Shown here piece after piece: positions 26,817 to 34,552 of a stretch of DNA of 64,000 bases. Numbering within the stretch: the first letter of the stretch is position 1; every line of letters begins with the position of its first letter. The translations under genes and the position numbers were made by a program. The notes below the pieces were generated by a model. It was not told the origin of the DNA and ran no database searches. It saw only the letters and a program-made list of their open reading frames with translations. This DNA is from UBA6120 sp035361955 (GTDB lineage Bacteria > Bacillota_I > Bacilli_A > RFN20 > CAG-826): assembly GCA_035361955.1 (NCBI GenBank), contig DAOSDC010000002.1, forward strand, positions 62,001 to 126,000. Direction: 5' to 3'.

Positions 26817-26966
26817 ATGGCGGAAAACAAAAAAAGAAAGAAGGCGATAAACACACAAAGAAAACCAAATCATGACGACCATCCTAGACCAGAAGACTGC
26901 TGTTCTCAAATAACAAGAAAGGTAACCAAAGGTAACGCAACAGAGAATAGAAAAATGAGAAAATAA
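26817..26966 (+). CDS. Possible small basic protein, 49 residues
   Basis: The frame starts at an ATG overlapping the TAA of a seven-codon frame (TAATG) and reads MAENKKRKKAINTQRK, then NHDDHPRPEDCCSQITRKV, ending RKMRK. It is strongly basic with one Cys pair. Support is weak: AAAGGAG is 24 bases upstream, so translation would depend on coupling, and the composition may simply reflect AG-rich DNA. Confidence 0.25.
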   Translation: MAENKKRKKAINTQRKPNHDDHPRPEDCCSQITRKVTKGNATENRKMRK

Positions 26967-27024
26967 TCCTACCAGCCGATTATTATGAAAGGCAACAATT
27001 CAGAAATGTTAACAAAAACAAACA

Positions 27025-27098
27025 CGGCGATCCCGGAAAACGATCTAATAAAAAACATTCTCCAATAAAGGAGGTTGATCGAAAGCTCGGGATCGTCG
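27025..27098 (+). promoter_or_regulatory. Nested hairpin in the leader of the 27136 gene
   Basis: CGGCGATCCCG (27025-27035) pairs with CGGGATCGTCG (27088-27098) with one G-U pair. Inside it CGATC (27041-27045) pairs with GATCG (27077-27081), and CTCC (27060-27063) with GGAG (27070-27073). Three concentric stems 38 bases before the start of the next gene suggest a structured leader. Confidence 0.5.
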
Positions 27099-27135
27099 CA
27101 AGATGAAAACAAAAAAATAAAAAAGGAGATTCACA

Positions 27136-27702
27136 ATGGAAAAAGAAAGAAACAACTATCCACTAAAAAGTGGAAATTCGAAAGTATATGCAGTCAACGA
27201 AACAAATCGAGAAAAAATCGATTGCGCCAAGCAAAAAATGTATTCAACCGATAAAAAATTTGTACTGATATACGATGATGACGATCGAAAAAAGATGGAG
27301 CTCTTCTGGGAATTTGTAGAGTGGGGACAAAATAGGGGTTTCTCTCGAGAAGACCAAATCTATGATAGTTTTTTAAGCGAGTTAGACCCCCTTGACAAGT
27401 CGGCTGTTTTTAAAGAATGGAGAATCATCGCGGTTTATCCTGATAAGAACGGTTGGAGCGATGATATTCGACCCGTAGATTTCGAATCAGAAGAGATATC
27501 CATATCTTGCTCGTTTTCTCGCCCAGATGCTATTGCTAAAGGTGCCGAACCAGTGTTCGGCACAATTCCGGAAGACAAAGATGGTAAGGCGAAAGGATTC
27601 GCAACTATCCAAATAATGACGGATATAGAATTTGGACGAACCTTAAAATCAGCGAGCGATAAAGGAAATAAAAAGATGAAGGAGGAAGGCACCAATGAGT
27701 AA
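27136..27702 (+). CDS. Hypothetical protein, 188 residues
   Basis: A soluble, charged protein with no family I recognise. The centre (KKFVLIYDDDDRKKMELFWEFVEWGQNRGFSREDQIYDSFLSELD) looks like a strand then helices, the next part (KEWRIIAVYPDKNGWSDDI; ISISCSFSRPD) looks beta-rich, and the end is Lys/Glu-rich. AAAAAGGAGA precedes the ATG. It overlaps the WYL-domain gene by 8 bases, so the two are coupled. It begins a four-gene set (27136-29355) lying between the 73-bp repeats. Confidence 0.65.
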   Translation: MEKERNNYPLKSGNSKVYAVNETNREKIDCAKQKMYSTDKKFVLIYDDDDRKKMELFWEFVEWGQNRGFSREDQIYDSFLSELDPLDKSAVFKEWRIIAVYPDKNGWSDDIRPVDFESEEISISCSFSRPDAIAKGAEPVFGTIPEDKDGKAKGFATIQIMTDIEFGRTLKSASDKGNKKMKEEGTNE

Positions 27703-28780
27703 CTTGTTTGTTTTTACTGAAGAAGGGCGCCAACACATTAATCTATCCACCCGCGCAATGGAAATCATCGAAAGAGACATGATTTATTTTAACGATGACT
27801 ATGATTTAAAAAACAAGAGTGGGTTCATCAATCAAATTATTGCTAATTATTACGATCAATTTCCTTTGGCGATGGATGTTGCCTTAAAGCAAATAGCGTC
27901 GATTAAAGAAACATTAGAAGGGGAGAAATTCGAGCAGAAATTAACCAGGCGAGTTATTGAAGAACTGAATAACGAAATTATGAAAAATCTTATAAATGAA
28001 TATTCTAAAAAATATCCATCGGATGTTCAATTCAAACTCAAACTCAACAAAGCCAACATTTCCCTGCTCGAAGAATTAGAGGAAGCTAAATATTTTAATG
28101 ATTTTGCTCCAAGATCGGGAGCATCGTTTTATTTAAAGATAATGCTCGAGTCATATTCAAATCTTCTAGTCGAAGAAAGAGAACGAATCTTCTTTAAAGA
28201 GACAATAAGCGTTGTCGAACGGGCAATAAAGAACAATACTATAATTCAATTCAAGTTTTATGAGCAGAATCTCAGAATCGCTCCACTTGGCATTCATCGC
28301 CACCACGACCAACAATCATTAACCTTATTCGCTGTTGATGAGGAACCGAATGAATTTAGTGGGCCAAGAATATACAACGACATTAAAGTCAAAGAATTGT
28401 ATTTCGGGAATGTTAGAGAGTTAAAAACACATAAAGCCAAAAAAGGCTTTGATCTGTCGCAGGATAATCTTGATACATTTCTTGATGTTAAGAAATCCAG
28501 TCGAGAAACTCAGACATTTACAATTAAATTTACTCCCGGAGGACTTAAGCGCTTTTGGTTGGAAGAAGATCGCCTGCCATTCGTTGGAATCAAGAGCAGG
28601 GACGATGGCCATCTGTATACATTCAAGACCACTGAGACCCACATCTTCCTACATTTCTTCAAGTACGGTGGCCAAGCTCTGATTATTAGCCCGGAAGATG
28701 TTCGTGATAGGTTTGCGCGCCTTTACAAGGCTAGTTACGAAAAATATGAAAAACAAATCACGAACGAGGCGAACACTTGA
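27695..28780 (+). CDS. WYL-domain regulator with ribbon-helix-helix-like N-terminus
   Basis: A 361-residue protein. The N-terminal 50 residues (RQHINLSTRAMEIIERDMIYFN...GFINQIIANYYDQFP) resemble a ribbon-helix-helix DNA-binding unit, followed by a helical region. From about residue 170 the WYL fold is visible: AIKNNTIIQFKFYEQNLRIAPLGIHRHHDQQSLTLFAVD, then the C-terminal unit ending KYGGQALIISPEDVRDRFARLYKASYEKY. WYL proteins, often ligand-responsive, regulate many phage-defence islands (BrxR, CapW). It probably controls genes of this island. Its TGA overlaps a TTG start of the next gene. Confidence 0.75.
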   Translation: MSNLFVFTEEGRQHINLSTRAMEIIERDMIYFNDDYDLKNKSGFINQIIANYYDQFPLAMDVALKQIASIKETLEGEKFEQKLTRRVIEELNNEIMKNLINEYSKKYPSDVQFKLKLNKANISLLEELEEAKYFNDFAPRSGASFYLKIMLESYSNLLVEERERIFFKETISVVERAIKNNTIIQFKFYEQNLRIAPLGIHRHHDQQSLTLFAVDEEPNEFSGPRIYNDIKVKELYFGNVRELKTHKAKKGFDLSQDNLDTFLDVKKSSRETQTFTIKFTPGGLKRFWLEEDRLPFVGIKSRDDGHLYTFKTTETHIFLHFFKYGGQALIISPEDVRDRFARLYKASYEKYEKQITNEANT

Positions 28781-29061
28781 GAAAACGCCGATGCGAATCC
28801 TGCGGCAAGGACATATCTTATCGACCAGCTCATCACTATTTGTGTTATGACTGCTGGCGAAACAATAATTCGCCTTCTGAAGATTGTGAGATTATTGATG
28901 ATTATGATCTCATAAGCCACCCATATACAATGATTTATGACCCAGATACAGACGATTACATCAAATATAATCAAACATATGAAGAAAGATACAAAGGAGA
29001 TTCCGAATACGATATGGGGCCAAACTGGGATTATGATGAGTATCCTCCAGAAAATCTATAG
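28777..29061 (+). CDS. Small zinc-ribbon protein with acidic tail
   Basis: A 94-residue protein with two Cys pairs (RCESCGKDI and LCYDCWRN) that would bind one zinc, followed by a very acidic, Tyr/Asp-rich tail. It starts at TTG overlapping the TGA of the WYL gene (TTGA), with GAGGCG about 9 bases upstream. No longer ATG start exists in frame. Such small zinc ribbons often bind nucleic acid or a partner protein. Function is unknown. Confidence 0.65.
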   Translation: MRKRRCESCGKDISYRPAHHYLCYDCWRNNNSPSEDCEIIDDYDLISHPYTMIYDPDTDDYIKYNQTYEERYKGDSEYDMGPNWDYDEYPPENL

Positions 29062-29094
29062 CTCTATAAGCTCACAAGAAGAAGGGAAAAGAAA

Positions 29095-29355
29095 ATGAAA
29101 GTTAAAGAGTTAATAGAAAAATCGGTCGGACTCGATGCCTACGTTAGGGTGGAGGGGTCCAACGAAAGTAACTATCATGACAAGTACGAAATAGTCATTA
29201 TCAAACAAGAGGATCGTTTTGTCTTTGGTCGGGAAGATTTAGAAAAAGCTCAAGAAGAGCTCAAAAATACCGAAGTGAAGAAGTGGGAAGTTATCATTAC
29301 ACTCGGCTATGAACAAAATAAAACAGCATACGGTAATAAATATCGAGCAAAATAA
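29095..29355 (+). CDS. Hypothetical small protein, 86 residues
   Basis: A soluble alpha/beta-looking protein: helix (KVKELIEKSVGLD), strand (AYVRVEGSN), strand (YEIVIIKQED), helix (REDLEKAQEELKN), strand (KKWEVIITLGYEQ). GAAGGGA lies upstream of the ATG. It follows the zinc-ribbon gene by 33 bases and is probably the last gene of the set. No family is recognised. Confidence 0.6.
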   Translation: MKVKELIEKSVGLDAYVRVEGSNESNYHDKYEIVIIKQEDRFVFGREDLEKAQEELKNTEVKKWEVIITLGYEQNKTAYGNKYRAK

Positions 29356-29446
29356 GCATCACTTATTATAGTGATCGAATAGGAAAGGATTTTAATGGTT
29401 TTTCCCAGCCCGACTTCCTTATGTCTATCTAATTTCGAATAATTTT

Positions 29447-29638
29447 CTAAATATTTGCCGCCCTTCTTACCTTGAAAAGCAAATCTCCGGCATCCTCTGG
29501 AAGATTACCCTTCTTTGTCTCCACCTCAACAATATCATGTAGAAACTCATACACCAATTCGTGCATTCCTCCACGCTCAACAAGTTCAATCAAATCCCGA
29601 AAAACCACCAATAAATGTTCATAAATTTGTCCTCCTGC
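29447..29638 (-). pseudogene. Open-frame remnant, no start codon of its own
   Basis: On the minus strand a 63-codon frame runs from the 73-bp repeat to TAG at 29447. It reads GGQIYEHLLVVFRDLIELV, then MHELVYEFLHDIVEVETKKG and DAGDLLFKVRRAANI. The composition is protein-like, with alternating helical residues. It begins just after a stop inside the repeat, and the first ATG in frame (29566) would give 39 residues. It may be the 3' end of a lost gene. I recognise no family. Confidence 0.3.
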
Positions 29639-29680
29639 TTACTAATGGCGGGATCAATCCAAATATGGACATTTTTTGTT
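29608..29680. repeat. 73-bp structured repeat, copy B
   Basis: This is the partner of 26148-26220. AATGTTCATA (29613-29622) still pairs with TATGGACATT (29664-29673) because the C-to-T change gives a G-U pair. The inner CCTGC/GCGGG stem and the downstream T-run are also kept. It ends 67 bases before the recombinase start. Confidence 0.6.
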
Positions 29681-29747
29681 AATAAAGCTAATTCGACTTG
29701 AATTATTGTGCCCATCAAGTGATATATACAACGGGGACTAAACAATA

Positions 29748-31472
29748 ATGAGAACTACTAATGTAAGGATATTATCTCCAAATAGAAATAGCGGTCCCGG
29801 CAATAGTTTTGACGGATATCGACTAACCAAGAAGCGGGTCGCTGCTTACTGTCGGGTATCGTCCGATTCCATCGACCAGAAGACAAGTTATGAGGCGCAA
29901 GTCAATGAATATACAAAACGGATCACCGCGAACTTCGAATGGGAGATGGTCAAGATCTACGCTGACGAAGGTATCAGTGGCACCTCCACTAAAAACCGGA
30001 AGCAGTTCAATGAAATGATCGAAGCCGCTCGAAGTGGACGCATCGATTTGATACTTACTAAGTCAATATCAAGGTTTGCTCGTAATACGATTGATTGCCT
30101 TAATTACATTCGTGAACTTCGGGAGCGGCATGTCGAAATCTTCTTTGAGAAAGAAAATATCTATTCATCAGATCCCAAGGTTGACTTCCTTTTGACAATC
30201 ATGTCTTCAATCGCCCAAGAAGAAGCACGTAACACGAGCGAGAACGTCAAATGGAATGTCCGCAAGCGATTTAGTGAAGGAACGCCGATATTGAACCACA
30301 AGCGGTTTCTAGGCTATGACTATAATCCCAAGACCAAGCAGTTTGTAATCAATCCTGAAGGGGCGGAAACTGTCCGTCTTATTTACAAGATGTATCTTGA
30401 TGGAATTGGCTGTCACCAAATCATGAAAGAGATGGAACGGCTTGGCCGTAAGACTGGCGCGGGCGTCACCAAATGGTGGGAATCATCGGTCATCTCAATC
30501 CTTCAAAACGAGAAGTATGCAGGCGACCTTGTGTTACAGAAGACAGTCACGCTTGATTACCTGACTCATAAGCGCGCCAAGAACGATGACTTGGCGACAA
30601 AGTATGTTGTGGAGAATAACCACGAACCAATTATTGATCGTGATACTTTCAACAAGGTGCAGCGAATGATGAAGATTCGATCGGATGCCAAGATGGGACA
30701 AGACAAGAACCGCGCAAAATATACAAACCGATATCCATTCTCATCGATTATCATCTGCGCTGAATGTGGCCGGACCTTGAAACGCCGGTACTGGAACTAT
30801 GGGACGCCAGCAGCAAGGCTCATGCAACAATGTGGCGGATATATCGAAGGTAAAGGCTCATGCCGTGCCAAAGCCATATATCATGACGTCTTAGAAAAGA
30901 TGACACTTGAGATGATTAACAAGGTCTTCTTGAATAACAGCAAAATACTTTCAACAATTAAAGAAGCCATTTCAAAGAACGCCGGGATTAAAGAACTTGA
31001 AAGCAAGCTTCAGATTGCCCAAGACCAGGAAGGCCAACTGCAAGAAAAAATCAACACGCTCCTCGAACTGAAAATCAACAAGTCGGATATGACTGAAGAT
31101 GACTTCAACATCAAGTATCGTGAGCTTCAAGAAGAACTCCACGCTAAAAATCAGGAAGTCAGACAACTGGAAAGTAATGTTATTACTAGTTTTGAGGTTA
31201 ACAACCGCCTTAAACAAATAGAAGAATATACTTCGAACACACGCCACGAAGCTACTTATCTCGACACCCAATTACTTAGAACATTTGTCTATCGGATCAT
31301 TGCTATAAACCGACATGAAGTTATATATTTCATCACCAACAGCAAAGAATACAGTGATCAAGAATTTGCGAATATGCGAAAAAGAATTATTAACCTTAAA
31401 TCAATTGCATCAAGTTCTTATTCAGATTTAGACATTGGCATCAAAATGCAATATCGTGTTATTGCTATATAG
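29748..31472 (+). CDS. Large serine recombinase (site-specific integrase)
   Basis: This enzyme would integrate and excise the island. The 574-residue order is typical: resolvase catalytic domain with AAYCRVSSDS (nucleophile Ser38), YADEGISGTSTKNRKQF and TKSISRFARNT; recombinase domain near 175-290; a zinc ribbon (CAECGRTLKR...QQCGGYIEGKGSCRAK) near 340-380; and a coiled coil near 420-480 that in this family controls direction. The C-terminal end is intact. It lies well inside the island, with the restriction operon on one side and Mrr and MATE genes on the other. Its last 8 bases overlap the convergent Mrr gene. Confidence 0.95.
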   Translation: MRTTNVRILSPNRNSGPGNSFDGYRLTKKRVAAYCRVSSDSIDQKTSYEAQVNEYTKRITANFEWEMVKIYADEGISGTSTKNRKQFNEMIEAARSGRIDLILTKSISRFARNTIDCLNYIRELRERHVEIFFEKENIYSSDPKVDFLLTIMSSIAQEEARNTSENVKWNVRKRFSEGTPILNHKRFLGYDYNPKTKQFVINPEGAETVRLIYKMYLDGIGCHQIMKEMERLGRKTGAGVTKWWESSVISILQNEKYAGDLVLQKTVTLDYLTHKRAKNDDLATKYVVENNHEPIIDRDTFNKVQRMMKIRSDAKMGQDKNRAKYTNRYPFSSIIICAECGRTLKRRYWNYGTPAARLMQQCGGYIEGKGSCRAKAIYHDVLEKMTLEMINKVFLNNSKILSTIKEAISKNAGIKELESKLQIAQDQEGQLQEKINTLLELKINKSDMTEDDFNIKYRELQEELHAKNQEVRQLESNVITSFEVNNRLKQIEEYTSNTRHEATYLDTQLLRTFVYRIIAINRHEVIYFITNSKEYSDQEFANMRKRIINLKSIASSSYSDLDIGIKMQYRVIAI

Positions 31473-32325
31473 AAGATGGATTTGATTTTTTATGTTCTTC
31501 AACTATCTTTCTAGTCAAGAACGCCACTTGAGATGAATTAAGCAATTTTATTTTTAACCGTCTTGCTTCTACAAAACAAGGTTCGGTAAATCCGTTGCTT
31601 GAAATGAGTATTCCATTATATTGTTGTTCCTCAAATAGACCACCATATTTGTCATTTGCCACTTGAATGGAACCGGCTAGTTGTCGAACCATCCCAACCG
31701 TTACCTTGCCTCCATATTTTTTGCATTGAATTGCCAATCTACCATTTTCGTTGATTGCGATAACATCTATACCGCCATCATTGCTTTTTGGAGTCACAAT
31801 TGTTCGATAACCTAGCCTGTTGAAAAGTACACCAATTTCTTTTTCAAATTTGTAAGGATCTAAACTATCCCAATATTCCTTACTAATTTTCAATGCAAAC
31901 GCTCTTTCTTTTTGCTGCCAAATTTCATAATCCTCACACGCTGTAAGAAATGCTTTGTGTTTCTTGTTTAATTCACTAATTAAAATGCTGGGAGCAGTTA
32001 AGTTTTCTTCTTTTTTGTCATAATAACTTGTTATGATAAAACTCGTTATTCCTGAAACAATAAAGAAGGATATAGGCAAAATAAAAATTATCGAACCAGC
32101 AATTGCTGAAACCTCGCTATTTTCATTTATCTCCATACCATACTTAGAGCTAATAATAGTAAGAATGAGCCCCGCAATAGCGCCCACCACATAACCAATT
32201 ATGTTCGCGGACGACCGCGATTTATCCATGAGTTTTTTTAAATAATCAATCCGGCGATTTTCATTCTCGAGAGTCAATAGATTTTCTTCTTTAAGATCAA
32301 AATCTGCCAACTTTGGTTTGTTCAT
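31465..32325 (-). CDS. Membrane-anchored Mrr-type restriction nuclease
   Basis: A 286-residue protein with a short helical N-terminus, two membrane helices near 41-60 and 72-99, a helical linker, and a C-terminal Mrr_cat domain of the PD-(D/E)xK fold. The catalytic pieces are DPYKFEKEIGVLFNRLGY, SNDGGIDVIA (Asp) and LAIQCKKYG (Gln-x-Lys), followed by VTVGMVRQLAGSI. Mrr nucleases usually cut modified DNA; membrane anchoring would place the nuclease at the site of phage DNA entry. It is a single gene transcribed against the recombinase. Confidence 0.85.
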   Translation of the reverse strand: MNKPKLADFDLKEENLLTLENENRRIDYLKKLMDKSRSSANIIGYVVGAIAGLILTIISSKYGMEINENSEVSAIAGSIIFILPISFFIVSGITSFIITSYYDKKEENLTAPSILISELNKKHKAFLTACEDYEIWQQKERAFALKISKEYWDSLDPYKFEKEIGVLFNRLGYRTIVTPKSNDGGIDVIAINENGRLAIQCKKYGGKVTVGMVRQLAGSIQVANDKYGGLFEEQQYNGILISSNGFTEPCFVEARRLKIKLLNSSQVAFLTRKIVEEHKKSNPSSI

Positions 32326-32516
32326 AGTACTCCATTTTATATGCCTTCAATAACGTGAGCGACGCAAAACTTTTTAATATACCAGTAAAGTTCTTTTCAT
32401 AATAACACATAGTTTTTACCCCGTGGAAAATCAGGTCTAATCAAATAATCCAAAAACAACCGTATAATATAAGAAAACATCACGACGTTATAAATCATTT
32501 TTCAAGAGGTAGATAT
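32326..32516. promoter_or_regulatory. Divergent promoter region with TATAAT at 32463-32468
   Basis: This region lies between the Mrr gene (minus) and the small frames (plus). TATAAT at 32463-32468 lies 48 bases before ATG 32517. No good -35 hexamer precedes it. Nothing else is seen. Confidence 0.4.
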
Positions 32517-32779
32517 ATGAAAAAAGCATTTCGACAACATGACCAAATACGAATTATCAATCAAGTGTTGGCAAATTCCTTTGACCTTAATAACAATTTT
32601 GCATCATTTATTTTCTGATGACTGATGATTCAACTAATGAAGAATTTCAAAAGACACATATCGAAATCTTCAAAAATAAAGAATCAATCGTGGATGAGAT
32701 AGTTAGTGATGTCGTAATTCTTTTTAATAAAGAGCCAGAAATCTTCCATTTCTTGATTGAGAAAGAACGCCAAACATAA
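32517..32779 (+). CDS. Two coupled small frames, or one frameshifted small gene
   Basis: The first frame (32517-32618, 33 residues: MKKAFRQHDQIRIINQVLAN...) has AAGAGGT 6 bases upstream. Its TGA overlaps the ATG of the second frame (32618-32779, 53 residues: MTDDSTNEEFQKTHIEIFKN...LIEKERQT). Together they look like one helical 85-residue protein broken by a frameshift, or two coupled peptides. No family is recognised. Two further micro-frames (32843-32866, 32866-32895) continue the chain to the next gene. Confidence 0.4.
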
Positions 32780-32891
32780 TAAAGAAGACTCCCAGCATTT
32801 TGAACGAATAAGAACCAAGTATTTTTCTAAGAAAAAATCATCATGGCAAAGAGGAGCAACAAATAATGTTTAAGTCTAAAGGAAGACAACA

Positions 32892-34418
32892 ATGAACAAA
32901 TCATATAAGGCGATTGTTGAAAAACTATTTTTTCTTTGTAGAAATATTAATGATACTTTATTTAAGAAAGAGCAAGCAGGAGAAGAGCTTACTTTTCTTG
33001 ATCATTATGTCTTCCAAGCCTCTTCGTACATTGTTTCATTAATTTACAACATTGTGTTCTTCGATAGAAATTCTTTTTGCACTTCATTTCTAATTAGATG
33101 TTTAATTGAGTGCAATGCGCTCATGAAAATGTATGTGGCAGGAGAAGTACCTCAAGAGGCGACCGAACTTATTAATGAGTATAACTATATTGCCGAATAC
33201 AACGTTTACAAGAGGTATAAAGACAAATTAAACGGAGTGCAATTTGATTTCGACCAAATTGAAAACAATCATGAGTTAGCAAAAGAAAAATATAGGAAAC
33301 ATTCCAATCTATCTTCATCTGAATTTAATAAACTGATTCAATCAAAAGTACCGTTCCTTCTTGATGAATTTTCATTTGATGAACTGATAAAAAAATATAG
33401 CGCTGATTACTACCAATACTACAGATTGTTATCGGTGATTTTACACCCAAGCGACATGCTCCTTACATATCCAGTTTTACAAAAAGAAGACCTTACACCT
33501 TTAATGAAACGATTATTTGCAGATTTCATCGATGTATTAATAGGGCAATACATAGATGCGTCATTTATTGGTAAAAAAACCCTCAAGCAAGAGATCGATT
33601 TTATCTTTTCAAGCGGTTTAAATCACATATATATGCAACACGCAACCAAACAAAAGAAAATTTTGTTTAACGTGGCAGAGATTATCGAAAAAGCACACAG
33701 TGAAAACACGATGTCATATATTTTTAGAGAATTGGGCACTTCAATTGAAGAAATGGCGCTAGATAAGACATTTGGGTTTTCTGAAGTTGTTAAGTGCAAG
33801 TTTAAGCCGGTTATTGAAATTTTGGCGATGAGCAACTACTTGCTTAAGCTCCCCCACACGATTGAAAAACATCATCTAGAACAATTGATAACAAAGCACA
33901 CTCGAATAAATTTAATGGCGGCTTTAGATTTAGATTTTTCTAATGAAAACAAAGATGCATTCGAATTAATGAAGAAAGAAAACAAAGACGTTAACAAAGA
34001 AGAATTTTTGAAAAACTTTAAACATTCGTTAGGTTTTAGTCCTAAGAAGATTTCAATCAACAAACTTGTGCGCTCGCTAATTGACGATTTTATTCCAAAA
34101 AATGAAACATTTAATTCACACATGAAAATGGTTTATGACGAGGCACAATTACTATCGCACGCCAATGGATATATGATTTCAAGCAATAGTGGTGCTTTTA
34201 TGGAGTATTCATCAGTTATTCCCTTCGTAGATTATTTAATATCAGCCTTGTTGGACTATTATATTGCTGAATGGAAATTGTATGACATCTATGAAGGTGA
34301 AGGAAAACACGCCGACTTCATATCATCTATTAAGAATTGTTTAAATGATTTTTCAAAAGAGGCGAAGCTGAAAAATGAAATGGACAAGAAATGGCAAAAA
34401 TATAAAGTCACTTATTAG
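32892..34418 (+). CDS. Large all-helical protein, DUF5677/HEPN-like
   Basis: A 508-residue soluble, largely alpha-helical protein. Residues 40-90 (FQASSYIVSLIYNIVFFDRNSFCTSFLIRCLIECNALMKMY) and 150-200 (YYQYYRLLSVILHPSDMLL) resemble the DUF5677 family, where an R(x6)H arrangement (RLLSVILH here) is reminiscent of HEPN ribonucleases. I cannot confirm the HEPN assignment by eye. AAAGGAAG precedes the ATG, which overlaps the stop of a nine-codon frame. In a defence island, an abortive-infection RNase is a reasonable hypothesis only. Confidence 0.65.
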   Translation: MNKSYKAIVEKLFFLCRNINDTLFKKEQAGEELTFLDHYVFQASSYIVSLIYNIVFFDRNSFCTSFLIRCLIECNALMKMYVAGEVPQEATELINEYNYIAEYNVYKRYKDKLNGVQFDFDQIENNHELAKEKYRKHSNLSSSEFNKLIQSKVPFLLDEFSFDELIKKYSADYYQYYRLLSVILHPSDMLLTYPVLQKEDLTPLMKRLFADFIDVLIGQYIDASFIGKKTLKQEIDFIFSSGLNHIYMQHATKQKKILFNVAEIIEKAHSENTMSYIFRELGTSIEEMALDKTFGFSEVVKCKFKPVIEILAMSNYLLKLPHTIEKHHLEQLITKHTRINLMAALDLDFSNENKDAFELMKKENKDVNKEEFLKNFKHSLGFSPKKISINKLVRSLIDDFIPKNETFNSHMKMVYDEAQLLSHANGYMISSNSGAFMEYSSVIPFVDYLISALLDYYIAEWKLYDIYEGEGKHADFISSIKNCLNDFSKEAKLKNEMDKKWQKYKVTY

Positions 34419-34552
34419 AAATGCTTTTCATCTCTTTAGTAAGATCGCCTTAATAACCGGGCTCAGATAGAATGTCGCCCTTCAATAAATAAGAATGTTT
34501 CCGACAAAACCCTTGTTTGCGAAAAGTTTATGAAACATGAGGAGCCAAGCTT

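Larger units (their letters stand above)
26221..27135 (+). other. AG-rich region with hairpins and coupled micro-ORFs
   Basis: About 900 bases without a gene of normal size. From 26401 the plus strand is very rich in A and G with many AAAGGAG-like sites. Two long inverted repeats are present (26463-26528 and 27025-27098). Tiny frames follow one another with overlapping stops and starts: 26587-26628 (13 codons), 26625-26657 (MTKIKLEKAS), 26667-26693 (MDVSKQKM), 26794-26817 (MDNEQHD) and 26817-26966 (49 codons). A 69-codon frame at 26412-26621 also ends here. It may be a structured leader, a decayed gene block or a non-coding RNA. Confidence 0.5.
29356..29747. other. Intergenic region before the recombinase
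   Basis: About 390 bases holding a gene remnant on the minus strand (29447-29638) and copy B of the 73-bp repeat (29608-29680). The remaining 67 bases before the recombinase ATG would contain its promoter; TATAT at 29723 is the only -10-like hint. No terminator with a clear T-tract is seen apart from the repeat itself. Confidence 0.5.

Noticed and set aside
26635..26868. A 77-codon minus-strand frame rich in Phe, Leu and Ser in the AG-rich region.
   Set aside because: It is what the complement of AG-rich DNA gives in any frame (TTC/CTT codons), without a start site.
26148..29680. The 73-bp repeats as integron attC sites or IS ends.
   Set aside because: No GTTRRRY core, no integron integrase and no transposase lies between them; the recombinase is outside the pair.
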